Positions 22,899-31,500 of a stretch of 32,302 nt of DNA are shown piece by piece. The translations under genes and the position numbers were made by a program. The notes beneath the pieces are model-generated. The model worked only from the letters and a program-made list of their open reading frames with translations, was not told where the DNA came from and made no database searches. This stretch comes from an uncultured Bacteroidales bacterium (GTDB taxonomy: Bacteria > Bacteroidota > Bacteroidia > Bacteroidales > JACABE01), in assembly GCA_903899825.1 (NCBI GenBank), contig CAIUKU010000358.1:1-32302 (forward strand), in the 5' to 3' direction. Numbering within the stretch: the first letter of the stretch is position 1; the number at the start of each line of letters is the position of its first letter.

Positions 22899-23913
22899 AA
22901 TTTAAATCTTCTCTGATCATCTCCAGCTTCATCAAAAGCGCTTTCATCCCTTCCACATCCAGTCTTTCGGTATTGTGAGAATGATAATCTTCTACAGCAG
23001 AAACTTCTTCTTCGCCCTCGATAAAGAATTTATCATAATTCAAATCTCTTGAATCGCAGGGAATGCGGAAATATTTCCCCATGTCTTCACTTTTAGCCAT
23101 TTCTTCACGGGTCACCAGGGTTTCATATAGTTTTTCACCATGACGGGTTCCAATGACGCCCACAGTGGTTTTAGATTTATACAAAGAAATCAATGCCTTT
23201 GCCAGGGTATCCAATGTGGCTGCAGGAGCTTTTTGTACAAACAAATCCCCGTTATTACCATGTTTCCAGGCATAAATCACTAAATCTACCGCATCTTCCA
23301 GTGTCATCATAAACCTTGTCATATTGGGATCGGTTACCGTAAGGTTTTTGCCTGCTTTCAACTGTTCTGCAAACAAAGGAATCACAGAACCCCTGGAAGC
23401 CATCACATTGCCATAGCGCGTGCAACAAATGGTCGTAACAGCTTTACTTCCCAACGCACGCCCTTTGGCTATCGCCACTTTTTCCATCATGGCTTTGCTG
23501 ATACCCATGGCATTGATAGGATAACAGGCTTTATCGGTACTTAAAACCACCACTTTCTTTACACCATGTGCAATGGCTGCATCCAAAACATTTTCGGTAC
23601 CCAATACATTGGTTCTTACAGCCTGAATGGGAAAGAATTCACAGGAGGGAACCTGTTTTAAGGCTGCTGCATGAAAAACATAATCAACTCCGGCCATGGC
23701 AGCTTCCACACTTCGCTGATCACGCACATCACCAATATAAAATTTCAGTTTTGGATGTTGTAACTTATGACGCATATCGTCCTGCTTTTTTTCATCCCTC
23801 GAAAAAATACGAATTTCCTGAAACTCATCTGTATGGAGAAAACGCTGTAATACAGCATTCCCAAAAGAACCGGTGCCTCCGGTGATTAATAAAATCTTAT
23901 CTTTAAGCATCAT
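22894..23913 (-). CDS. capE: UDP-GlcNAc 4,6-dehydratase (inverting), CapE/FnlA
   Basis: This 339-residue extended SDR catalyses the first step from UDP-GlcNAc to the L-configured 4-keto-6-deoxy sugar used for UDP-L-FucNAc. Motifs are LLITGGTGSFGNAVL at residues ~8-22, IFSRDEKKQDDMR, the FHAAALKQVPSCE loop, VVVLSTDKACYPINAMGISKAMMEK, and RYGNVMASRGSVIPLF. The usual catalytic Tyr of YxxxK is replaced by Met (MGISK), a feature known for CapE-type enzymes. Met-Met at the start leaves two equivalent ATGs; the first is used. The last codons and TGA stop merge into the heptad repeat flanking S23 gene 4. Confidence 0.95.
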   Translation of the reverse strand: MMLKDKILLITGGTGSFGNAVLQRFLHTDEFQEIRIFSRDEKKQDDMRHKLQHPKLKFYIGDVRDQRSVEAAMAGVDYVFHAAALKQVPSCEFFPIQAVRTNVLGTENVLDAAIAHGVKKVVVLSTDKACYPINAMGISKAMMEKVAIAKGRALGSKAVTTICCTRYGNVMASRGSVIPLFAEQLKAGKNLTVTDPNMTRFMMTLEDAVDLVIYAWKHGNNGDLFVQKAPAATLDTLAKALISLYKSKTTVGVIGTRHGEKLYETLVTREEMAKSEDMGKYFRIPCDSRDLNYDKFFIEGEEEVSAVEDYHSHNTERLDVEGMKALLMKLEMIREDLNW

Positions 23914-24351
23914 AATTGAATTTATATTGAAAATGATTAGTTAGTTATATTCACTAAAAATTGGTTAATATACTGATAGTCAGTAGGTGAATTAAAAAAC
24001 ATTCATCATAAAAGACACCTGATAATCAATAAGTTACTCCGTAATTGCGGAATAAAGGTATAGTTAAATCATAAATTTTATGGGCTGTAGTTTAGATATG
24101 CGTGGTAAACCACTTCGAAATTCTTCATTCGTTAATCGTCGTTTGGTAATAATAATTTGTATGTTAATGAATTATGAATAAAGATTAACGAATATTGAAT
24201 AATGAAGTAAAAGATTTATATAGTTTTGCATTCAAAAGCCTTATTGCTGGCTAGCTCTGATTTAACAACGCAATTTTAAACTTGAACCATTTTATGTTAT
24301 AATTTATCTGATAAGCAGATTTATAAGAAACCTGATATTTATTAAAAATCA
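23914..24351. other. 438-bp intergenic region with inverted repeat
   Basis: No protein gene is visible. CTTCATTCGTTAATC at 24123-24137 is matched by its complement split in two at 24183-24207 (GATTAACGAAT, then AATGAAG after a short insert), giving a hairpin-capable 85-bp stretch. A promoter for the capE-onward operon would be expected here, but I found no clear TTTG/TAnnTTTG pair on the minus strand. Confidence 0.5.
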
Positions 24352-25566
24352 TCAGTCTTTTAGTTTAAGGATGAAATCCAGCATTTCAGCCCCCTTTTTT
24401 ATATGAGAAAAATTTTCTAATAAAAAGTTTTGTCCATTCTTTGCTACATTTTTTGCTTCCCCGTAATTAGCTAAAATATACTCTAATTTTTCAGCATATA
24501 GTTTGTAATCCGATGGTTCTGAAAAATAGACATGTATCTTGTCTTTTACATATTTTGAATTTTCCCCAACATTCGTCAACAAGGTAGGTACACCTGCTGC
24601 TAAATATTCACCCAGTTTAGTGGGGAAACCACCGCTGGCTCTCTTAGTGTCTGGTTGCGAAGAAACCAAAATTTTTGCATTTTTTAAAATTCCGGGCACT
24701 TCATGGTAATCTGCTTTTCCTTTTATTATTACTTTCTCTTTTAAATCAAGCTTAGTAATTAAATCTTCGATGATTTTCCTGTTTTCTTTATTCGGACTTC
24801 CGTATAAATGAAGCTGTATCTCTGAATATTCAGGCGAAATGACAGCAAAAGCCCTGATGATATTGTCAACATCATCTTTTGATAATTCCATATTCCCCAT
24901 ATAACATATATATGAATGTAGTGGGTGGTCTATAGGGGTGGTGATGTCAGTAAATCTTGAAACATCTGTTATGGTAGAAAGTATCAATGTGGGTTTCTCA
25001 ACAAAATTACAATAATATTCCTTTAGTTTCTGAGAAATGGAAATATAACCGCTTATATTGACTAAAACCATTTTATAAAGCGCTTCTTTATAGTAAGGGA
25101 TTTTGTCCTTTAATTTGTGTCTGATGGGAATAGGAAATTCATCAAAAATAAAAACAGATGAAATATTTAAAAAACGGGACAGTATCGAATAAACAAATAA
25201 GGATCTTATTGAGTCTGTGCTGATTATTATGCAATCGATGGCTTTGTTCTTGTGTTCTTTATAAATTCTTAAGCAGGATGTGGTATATGCAATCATTCTT
25301 CTTATCCCGGATAGGATGGCTATGGCCCTGATAATTTTATATTTGTTTTTTTTCCGCCCGCTGGTATAACAATATGATATATTCTGAAAATTCCCTTCCC
25401 CGGAAAATTCACTTTTTACCCCATAATTTTCAGTTGGGAAAGGTAAAAACACCCTGACTTCGGCAGCATTGGCTATCATCCCTTTGGAATAAGCAATGAT
25501 TCTGTTGGTGGCTGCTAATTCGTTAGGGAATTGATATATTGAAATAATTCCAATATTCTTATTCAT
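24352..25566 (-). CDS. Family 4 glycosyltransferase
   Basis: A 404-residue GT-B glycosyltransferase. The N-terminus NIGIISIYQFPNELAATNRIIA, the linker region PTLILSTITDVSRF, the donor-domain start SYICYMGNMELSKDDVDNIIRAF, and the nucleotide-binding SGGFPTKLGEYLAAGVPTLLTNVGENSKYV are characteristic of GT4. FPTKLGEY is shared with the glycosyltransferase at 18133-19347. It follows the wzy gene by 34 bp and is the last gene before a 438-bp gap. It should act at the cytoplasmic face on the undecaprenyl-linked repeat unit; sugar specificity cannot be read from sequence. Confidence 0.9.
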   Translation of the reverse strand: MNKNIGIISIYQFPNELAATNRIIAYSKGMIANAAEVRVFLPFPTENYGVKSEFSGEGNFQNISYCYTSGRKKNKYKIIRAIAILSGIRRMIAYTTSCLRIYKEHKNKAIDCIIISTDSIRSLFVYSILSRFLNISSVFIFDEFPIPIRHKLKDKIPYYKEALYKMVLVNISGYISISQKLKEYYCNFVEKPTLILSTITDVSRFTDITTPIDHPLHSYICYMGNMELSKDDVDNIIRAFAVISPEYSEIQLHLYGSPNKENRKIIEDLITKLDLKEKVIIKGKADYHEVPGILKNAKILVSSQPDTKRASGGFPTKLGEYLAAGVPTLLTNVGENSKYVKDKIHVYFSEPSDYKLYAEKLEYILANYGEAKNVAKNGQNFLLENFSHIKKGAEMLDFILKLKD

Positions 25567-25600
25567 TGTTTCTTTTATATTTGCGAATAATCAGACAGAT

Positions 25601-26821
25601 CTATTGCTGATATATTTTAAGATTTTTAGGGATACAGATGCTTAAAAACAAAAAACTCAGGTACAGATGCCGGGTAGTGATATCCTGTGAAAAGGCCAGT
25701 ATGAGCAACACAAAAAACAGTAAAAAAGTAAAGGTAGCTTTGTTGTTAGGTGTTATCATCCCTATGATTCTTTTGGAGGACATGTATAATAATACATAAT
25801 AAAACAGGGAAACAGGAATACCATAGGTTCTGATGATATTTGTCAGTCCATTGGGTGTGACGGAATTGGTGAGTTTCCAGTCAATTTCCCTGATGTTTAA
25901 GCCATGCCCCATCCAGGGGCTTTGCTGTATCTGGGCAAAATGTATAAGTGCAGCTCCAAAGCGGCTGTAACCTTTTTCAGAAGCAACATCTAAGTCGTTG
26001 ATGATTTTTGCACCAAAAAAATCGAGGTTCCAGACCAGAATAAAAACTATGAGTATGATGAGAAAAAAGATATAATTCAAAACTTTTTTGGTACCTTTTT
26101 GTGTGGAGATCAGGTAAATAAAGAACAAAGTAGTAAACATGGCCAGATAGCCGGTGGTTGATAGGGTTGTGATATTGGTAATTAAAAGAACCATGGAATA
26201 TTTGTTAAGAATACTGTTTTTAAGAATCAGGCTAAACAACAAGGCAATGTTGATAAAAATAGTAAACATCCCCGGTTCCCAGAAAGGGCCGCTGTTACGC
26301 GAAAATACCTCATTAGCACCCCCGTTAAATGTATACAATAAAATATTGGGATTAAAATCTACATTATTATAGGCATTTGCATCACCTGATAAAGGGTGGA
26401 AATTAACAGATACCACATCTATATAAAAATTAAGTATGGGTTCATAAAGTGAAGTAAAATAAAAGAATAAACTGATGATGCATATATAATAGATGACCCT
26501 TACAAAGGTAAAAACGAAATTTTTTGCCAGTACTGAAATCACAAGATAATAGGTCAGAAAACGCAAAAACAATCCGGGTACAATGGAAGCATCCAGCTTA
26601 TAAAAGATGGCATGTAACGTATAAATAAAAATAAAAGGAATAATAATAATAAAAAACCGGTAGTTAAATGTAAGTTTACGTTGTACAAAAGTGATAAACG
26701 CAAAAAACAATAAATAGTAAATTAAGCCTGTACTTCTGTAAAAGTACTCAAAGCCCGTGAGTGCAATTAAAAAAGTAAACAAAAAGGAATCAACTATGTT
26801 TTCTAATTTTATTTTTTTCAT
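25601..26821 (-). CDS. wzy: O-antigen/capsule polymerase, Wzy-like
   Basis: This 406-residue, highly hydrophobic protein has about ten to twelve predicted membrane segments and a larger non-membrane stretch near residues 130-185 (EPILNFYIDVVSVNFHPLSG... and FSRNSGPFWEPGMF), the layout expected of Wzy polymerases with a large periplasmic loop. NSGPFWEPGMF and the later SPWMGHGLNIREID resemble motifs often seen in O-antigen ligase/polymerase-type proteins. It would join repeat units at the periplasmic face of the inner membrane. Position next to wzx supports Wzy; an O-antigen ligase is the main alternative. Confidence 0.85.
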   Translation of the reverse strand: MKKIKLENIVDSFLFTFLIALTGFEYFYRSTGLIYYLLFFAFITFVQRKLTFNYRFFIIIIPFIFIYTLHAIFYKLDASIVPGLFLRFLTYYLVISVLAKNFVFTFVRVIYYICIISLFFYFTSLYEPILNFYIDVVSVNFHPLSGDANAYNNVDFNPNILLYTFNGGANEVFSRNSGPFWEPGMFTIFINIALLFSLILKNSILNKYSMVLLITNITTLSTTGYLAMFTTLFFIYLISTQKGTKKVLNYIFFLIILIVFILVWNLDFFGAKIINDLDVASEKGYSRFGAALIHFAQIQQSPWMGHGLNIREIDWKLTNSVTPNGLTNIIRTYGIPVSLFYYVLLYMSSKRIIGMITPNNKATFTFLLFFVLLILAFSQDITTRHLYLSFLFLSICIPKNLKIYQQ

Positions 26822-26989
26822 GTATTTATATTTTATTAAACAGCTGATATAGTTATTGTTAAAATATTCAAGTTTGTTAATTTCATTTTATGGTAGTTGC
26901 TTACAAATTAAGACAATATACATGATTAATTTCTTTCTTATTTGTTCTTTAAAATTTGAACATTTTATAATGAGATTCTACATTAATTT

Positions 26990-28354
26990 CTAACGGTTCC
27001 AGATACCTGTTGCCTTCAAATTGATTACCTTGTAATATTGTACATAGGTAAAAATATTGTAAGGGATTGAAGTTAAAATCATGGAAAAAATCATTCCATT
27101 CACCCCCCAATTCAGGTATTTGACAAAAATGACGGCAATAATGATATTAAAAACAGCTAAAAAAGAAGAAATGTAAATTTGAATGGCAAGTTTACCAATG
27201 CCATTTAAGAAAAATCCATACGAACTTCTGAAGGTGTAAACCATAAAATAAATTCCTGTTAATATTACCGTACTATTGGGTATCAATACTTTATCGCCAA
27301 TCCATATTTTAAAGAACAACTTCGAAAAAACGATCATAATAATAGTAAAGCCACACATGGCCAGCCACAATATATTTAGTTGTTTGATTGATTTTCGGAT
27401 CCAGTTAAATTCTTTTTTAAAATAGGCATCTGTAAAACCCGACCAGAAAGGTGTATTGATTGTAAGGATAATAAAGCTTATAATTGACATATAAGTATAG
27501 GCTAAATTATAAACCGTAACATTTTCGCTTCCTGCAAAATAGTTGATAATAAAATTACCTGTAGAAAAAATGATGATAAAATTTACCTGTAATAGAAAAA
27601 ATTTACTTCCCAGACCCAATAAGTCCTTAACATATTTGAGTTTAACATATTTCAGCGAAGGTATGTATTGTAGATAACTTGTTCTGAAAAAAAAGATATT
27701 GGCAGCGATAAAAACAATAACCGGCATTAAACTGCTGATGATACCAAAGGTTAGCAATGTAACCGATGATTTATCAAAATAGTACATGATAAAGAGGGAA
27801 ATGAGCACAAAAGTACTTCCAATCGAATTAACCAGACTGCTTAAAAAAGTCTTCTGGTCAGCTAATAAAACAGAGCATATTAATTGAGTAATCAGTCGTA
27901 TGAAAAAGAAGAGAAAAATAAAAATGATGAGTATATTCAATTCTTCTTTCGAAATAAGGGAAGTATTTAATATTTTTTGCCAGTTCAGGAAGTTATTTAC
28001 TACCATAAACATCAGGAATAACAAAAAGCAAATGATAGTGATAGAAAAATAGGCAGTGCTGGTATATACTTTTATTATTTTTATTTTACCTTTGGCTTTG
28101 TTTTCTGCAAACTTATTTCTTAATCCATGTCCTAATCCGATATCAAATATGGCAAACCATCCTATTATTGAGTTGATGGTAAGCCACAATCCATATCTTT
28201 GGGCATCAAGACAAGAGATGGACAAGGGTACCAATAAAAAAGAAATTAAGACAGTATAGGCTTTTAATACAAAAGTACCAATAATATTTTTCTTTATAGT
28301 AACCGTACGCTGATGGCCTTTATTAAAAAAATCAAGGATTTTTTTTATAATCAT
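26990..28354 (-). CDS. wzx: Repeat-unit flippase, Wzx-like
   Basis: This 454-residue integral membrane protein of the MOP/polysaccharide-transporter type has about twelve predicted membrane helices. The N-terminal NIIGTFVLKAYTVLISFLLVPLSI, then LDAQRYGLWLTINSIIGWFAIFDIGLGHGLRNKFAENKA, is a clear Wzx signature (the GLWLT...DIGLGHGLRN region). It should translocate undecaprenyl-linked repeat units across the inner membrane for the Wzy polymerase encoded next. The spacer of 168 bp to wzy is AT-rich without visible signals. The first ~20 residues are basic, consistent with a cytoplasmic N-terminus. Confidence 0.92.
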   Translation of the reverse strand: MIIKKILDFFNKGHQRTVTIKKNIIGTFVLKAYTVLISFLLVPLSISCLDAQRYGLWLTINSIIGWFAIFDIGLGHGLRNKFAENKAKGKIKIIKVYTSTAYFSITIICFLLFLMFMVVNNFLNWQKILNTSLISKEELNILIIFIFLFFFIRLITQLICSVLLADQKTFLSSLVNSIGSTFVLISLFIMYYFDKSSVTLLTFGIISSLMPVIVFIAANIFFFRTSYLQYIPSLKYVKLKYVKDLLGLGSKFFLLQVNFIIIFSTGNFIINYFAGSENVTVYNLAYTYMSIISFIILTINTPFWSGFTDAYFKKEFNWIRKSIKQLNILWLAMCGFTIIMIVFSKLFFKIWIGDKVLIPNSTVILTGIYFMVYTFRSSYGFFLNGIGKLAIQIYISSFLAVFNIIIAVIFVKYLNWGVNGMIFSMILTSIPYNIFTYVQYYKVINLKATGIWNR

Positions 28355-28384
28355 TTAGTGGATTTGAAATAAATGCTTAGATTT

Positions 28385-29389
28385 TTATAAATTTTCCCAA
28401 TACCATTTTACGGCTTCTTTTAAGCCTGACTGTAAATTATGCGAAGGCTGGTATCCCAGCAATGTCTTAGCTTTTTCGATACTTGCCAGGGAATGTGGGA
28501 TATCGCCTTGCCTGTTTGATCCATATTTGATTTCAACATTGGAAATAGCAGAATCATACTCACTTAAGTATTGCTTAAGGTAGTTTACCAGCATATTCAA
28601 ATCGTTTCTGTCGCCTACCGCTGTATTGAATACTTCGCCAACTGCTGCTTTGTTTGTTGTGGTTGCTGCAAGGTGGTTCATCTGAATTACATTGTCGATA
28701 TAGGTAAAATCGCGGGAGTTGGTTCCATCACCATTGATGAGCGGCGATTCATGTGCCATCAGTTGCATGGTAAATTTAGGAATAACCGCTGCATAGGCAC
28801 CATTTGGGTTCTGACGTCTGCCGTATACATTAAAATAGCGCAGACCGATAATATCCATGCCGTAATTCAGTCCGAATACGTGGGCATAAAGCTCGTTTAC
28901 ATATTTGGTGACAGCATAAGGTGAAAGTGGCATACCAATCACGTTTTCGACTTTGGGCAGATTAGGAGAGTCGCCATAGGTAGAAGAGCTGGCTGCATAT
29001 ACCAGTCTTTTTACTTTTGCATCCCGGGCAGCAAGCAATACGTTTAAAAATCCGCTGATATTTACTGCATTGGAAGTGAAAGGGTCGTTCAGTGAGCGGG
29101 GAACTGAACCCAAAGCAGCCTGTTGCAATACAATTTCAACGCCTTCCATGGCTTTCATGCAGTCTTCCTGGTTGCGGATATCACCTACTATTAATTTGAA
29201 ATCCGGGTTGAACAAATGTTCTTTCAGGTTTTCGATGCGGCCTGTAGCGAAATTGTCCAGACATACAACCTGGTTGCCGTATTTTAATAAATCTTCACAA
29301 AGGTTGGAACCAATAAAACCAGCACCTCCGGTAACCAGGACACGGCTGTTGCTGATTCTTTGATATGCTGTTAAATCTGCATTTATCAT
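28385..29389 (-). CDS. UDP-GlcNAc/Glc 4-epimerase, WbpP-like
   Basis: This 334-residue extended SDR most resembles WbpP/TviC-type UDP-N-acetylglucosamine 4-epimerases, which make UDP-GalNAc. Motifs are VLVTGGAGFIGSNLCEDLL at residues ~18-36, LDNFATGR, QQAALGSVPRSLNDP, YAASSSTYGDSPNLPKVE (WbpP-like), the Tyr/Lys pair in SPYAVTKYVNELY, and RYFNVYGRRQNPNGAYAAVIP. The ~15-residue N-terminal extension before the Rossmann strand is also common in WbpP relatives. UDP-GalNA or UDP-galactose production is possible. Positioned as the second gene of the operon, ahead of wzx. Confidence 0.9.
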   Translation of the reverse strand: MINADLTAYQRISNSRVLVTGGAGFIGSNLCEDLLKYGNQVVCLDNFATGRIENLKEHLFNPDFKLIVGDIRNQEDCMKAMEGVEIVLQQAALGSVPRSLNDPFTSNAVNISGFLNVLLAARDAKVKRLVYAASSSTYGDSPNLPKVENVIGMPLSPYAVTKYVNELYAHVFGLNYGMDIIGLRYFNVYGRRQNPNGAYAAVIPKFTMQLMAHESPLINGDGTNSRDFTYIDNVIQMNHLAATTTNKAAVGEVFNTAVGDRNDLNMLVNYLKQYLSEYDSAISNVEIKYGSNRQGDIPHSLASIEKAKTLLGYQPSHNLQSGLKEAVKWYWENL

Positions 29390-29455
29390 CAGATAGTTGG
29401 TTTAAGATTTGATATTATTTCGGTTAATTATGCGTTTCTTTTTGTTTTATTCTTT

Positions 29456-29893
29456 TCAGAACTTCCAGTAATCCAATGGGAATCTTATTAAATCTTTTGC
29501 TGATTCATCATTGTCCATATTGGAAAAGACCATTAATTTTGAATTTTCTTCCAGGGCTTTAAATCCATTGACATAGCCCTGAGGGAGGACTAAAATATTG
29601 CTTTCGTTTTCATTTAATACAAAGGTTTCAGCTGAAAGATTTGCAGAAGGATTTTCCCAATTGCCAGCACGAATGGCTTTTATCATAAACGAACCTTTGA
29701 CTACATAAAAGTATTTCCGCTCGTTTTTATGTCCCTGCCAAGCCCGTATAACTGCAGTATCGGCATGTTCAATAATGTAAAACCGTTTTACATCTTCTAA
29801 ACAAAAATCATTTACAAAAGATAAGGAACCACGCGAATCACGGAAATTTCCTCCGTGTATGATGTGTGGCTTGTTGAGGTTTGATGGCATCAT
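29456..29893 (-). CDS. Cupin sugar epimerase/isomerase, WxcM/RmlC-like
   Basis: This 145-residue single-domain cupin starts at the first of two adjacent ATGs. NFRDSRGSLSFVNDF and FYIIEHADTAVIRAWQGHKNE match the opening of RmlC/FdtA-type cupins; YFYVVKGSFMIKA and LVLPQGYVNGFKALE complete the barrel. Family members isomerise or epimerise keto-deoxy sugar nucleotides. The RmlC catalytic signature GLHYQ is replaced by AWQGH, so a true dTDP-4-dehydrorhamnose 3,5-epimerase is unlikely, and a 3,4-ketoisomerase or an uncharacterised epimerase is more probable. It is the first gene of the locus in the direction of transcription. Confidence 0.8.
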   Translation of the reverse strand: MMPSNLNKPHIIHGGNFRDSRGSLSFVNDFCLEDVKRFYIIEHADTAVIRAWQGHKNERKYFYVVKGSFMIKAIRAGNWENPSANLSAETFVLNENESNILVLPQGYVNGFKALEENSKLMVFSNMDNDESAKDLIRFPLDYWKF

Positions 29894-30015
29894 CAGTTGT
29901 TAAGGCTTTTATTCAACGTATTTTTTGTTTATTTACTTTAGGCGGGTTCTAAAAAGATATTTCCCCAATTATTTAATCGTAATATGGTTTTCCTGCTTTA
30001 ATATTTCAAATTAGC

Positions 30016-30082
30016 AAGTCACGGGGTGACTTATTGATTGTCCGGAAATTTTATAATTCATGCATTATTAAGTCACCCCGTG
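30016..30082. repeat. Hairpin plus inverted partial copy (AAGTCACGGGGTGACTT)
   Basis: AAGTCAC-GGG-GTGACTT at 30016-30032 is a perfect 7-bp stem with a 3-nt loop. CACGGGGTGACTTA at 30020-30033 recurs as its complement TAAGTCACCCCGTG at 30069-30082. Alternative local and long-range hairpins are possible. It lies ~125 bp upstream of the first gene. Confidence 0.6.
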
Positions 30083-30176
30083 TCTATCAATGTCTGAATC
30101 AGAAATCTTATCTTTATGCTTTTCTGTCTTTTTCCATTTCCTTCTCGTACTTTTCTCTTTTTAAAGTTTTGGAAAA

Positions 30177-30325
30177 CCAAGAATAAGAATATTGAATATC
30201 AGTAATTTATAGCTGAAATTCGGGATGTGTTAACACAGCTTCGCCTTGTCAGTTACATGAAAAATAATGTTCCAACAAGGCTAAATCGAATGCAAAAATA
30301 ATGATTTTTATTAACTTATTCTTGG
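30177..30325. repeat. Nested inverted repeats, possible structured element
   Basis: CCAAGAATAAG (30177-30187) pairs with CTTATTCTTGG (30315-30325), and inside this GCCTTGT pairs with ACAAGGC. The 149-bp stretch could be an old MITE or a structured leader segment of the locus transcript. Confidence 0.4.
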
Positions 30326-30718
30326 CTTAATTATATATTTTGTATATACTTTTGATATTAACCTTGTAATGACTTATTTGTTTATTTTTTTATATTTATG
30401 ATTACATTTATATACGTTGCTTTTCTTTCTGTCTTCTCTGTGTTGCTCTATGGTTAAAAAAAACTTAAACGCAGCGCAATGCGACGTTTTATATATAGAG
30501 CCACAAATCAGGTAGTTGTTATACAATCTTTTGGTTGTAGTTTAGTTAAGCGTTGGTAATTTAATTTCTTAAATAACGTAATATATAATGATTTAGAAAT
30601 AGAAAAATCATGGCACTCCAGAATAATCCATCAAACAGTAAGATATCAGAAAACACTTCATCATTTAATAATTACTTTATAATAAATCAAGCTTTTCAGG
30701 AAAATTATTTTATTTTCT

Positions 30719-30935
30719 TTACTTTTCCTGATGAAAAGTAACAAAAATCAGCGCTTACGATAATTTTGCTAAAAATCAAACGTATTGAATACCTGCCGCG
30801 CCCCCAGCTGTCACAAAATAAACATTTTTTTCATAGTTAAGATTATCCGTTGTGACTTCGGGAGCGCTGCACAGGCCATCGCTCATTCAATTCGTCTTGA
30901 TTTTTAACGCAAAATTCCCGAAGGCGCGTCCTTTA
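30719..30935 (+). repeat. Dispersed repeat family II, copy 2
   Basis: Full-length partner of 6009-6232. The head is TTACTTTTC/GAAAAGTAA with loop CTGAT, then CAAAA and ATCAG. The body has inverted arms TAAAAATCAA (30770-30779) and TTGATTTTTA (30897-30906), GTCACAA/TTGTGAC and GCGCCCC/GGGAGCGC. As at 6009-6549, a family I copy follows in converging orientation. Confidence 0.85.
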
Positions 30936-31105
30936 CATGATGATTATTTTAAATTTAAAAAAAATGAAGAGAAAGCCTGGCTACGAAGCCCTTCCAACCT
31001 CATCCCCACCCCTTCTCCTGAAATGAGAAGGGAGGTTCTTCGAATCAAATCTATCCTTATTTCAAATTAAAAAAAAGACAAAAACATTATCCACGAAGCA
31101 GGAAC

Positions 31106-31317
31106 GACCTCAAATCATTTACGCTACAAAACAAGACATTAAAATAGCGGTGGCCTTGCAGCAAGCAATGCAGGAGATGGCGAAGTAATTCAATAACTTA
31201 AAAGCAATAAATATTTTTCGCCACGGCTTGTATTGCGCAGGAATTTTAATGTCGTAGTTTTGAAGTAAAGGATTTGCAGTCTTGATTTTTTGTAACTTTT
31301 TTATCAAGAAAAAAGTT
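31106..31317 (-). repeat. Dispersed repeat family I, copy C
   Basis: Third copy of the family I element, same orientation as copy B. On the minus strand the head is AACTTTTTT/AAAAAAGTT with loop CTTGAT, then ACAAAAA and ATCAAG. The far end CAAATCATTTACGC matches copy A exactly. A 62-codon minus-strand frame within it is incidental. Confidence 0.85.
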
Positions 31318-31384
31318 TGAGGAAAAATAAAAAATCTAACATTTATTGAGAATGTTACTTTTGATAAAATGTTACTTTTTTATT

Positions 31385-31464
31385 TTACTTTTCCTGATGA
31401 AAAGTAACAAAAATCAGCGCTTACGATAATTTTTAACGCAAAATTCCCGAAGGCGCGTCCTTTA
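31385..31464 (+). repeat. Family II repeat, internal deletion derivative
   Basis: Identical in style to copy 2 at both ends (TTACTTTTCCTGATGAAAAG... and AACGCAAAATTCCCGAAGGC) but only 80 bp long. The central ~137 bp is missing, with the join in the T-run of GATAATTTTTAACGC. The head and its pairing partner are intact. Confidence 0.85.
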
Positions 31465-31500
31465 CCCCATGCTTTACTTTAAATTTTAATTAAAAGAATT

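Noticed and set aside
29456-29893. dTDP-4-dehydrorhamnose 3,5-epimerase (RmlC)
   Set aside because: The GLHYQ-type catalytic signature is missing and no rmlA or rmlB genes are present.
30852-31307. Short open frames in the upstream flank (30852-31070 plus, 31119-31307 minus)
   Set aside because: They lie within or run into family II and family I repeats and show no coding features.
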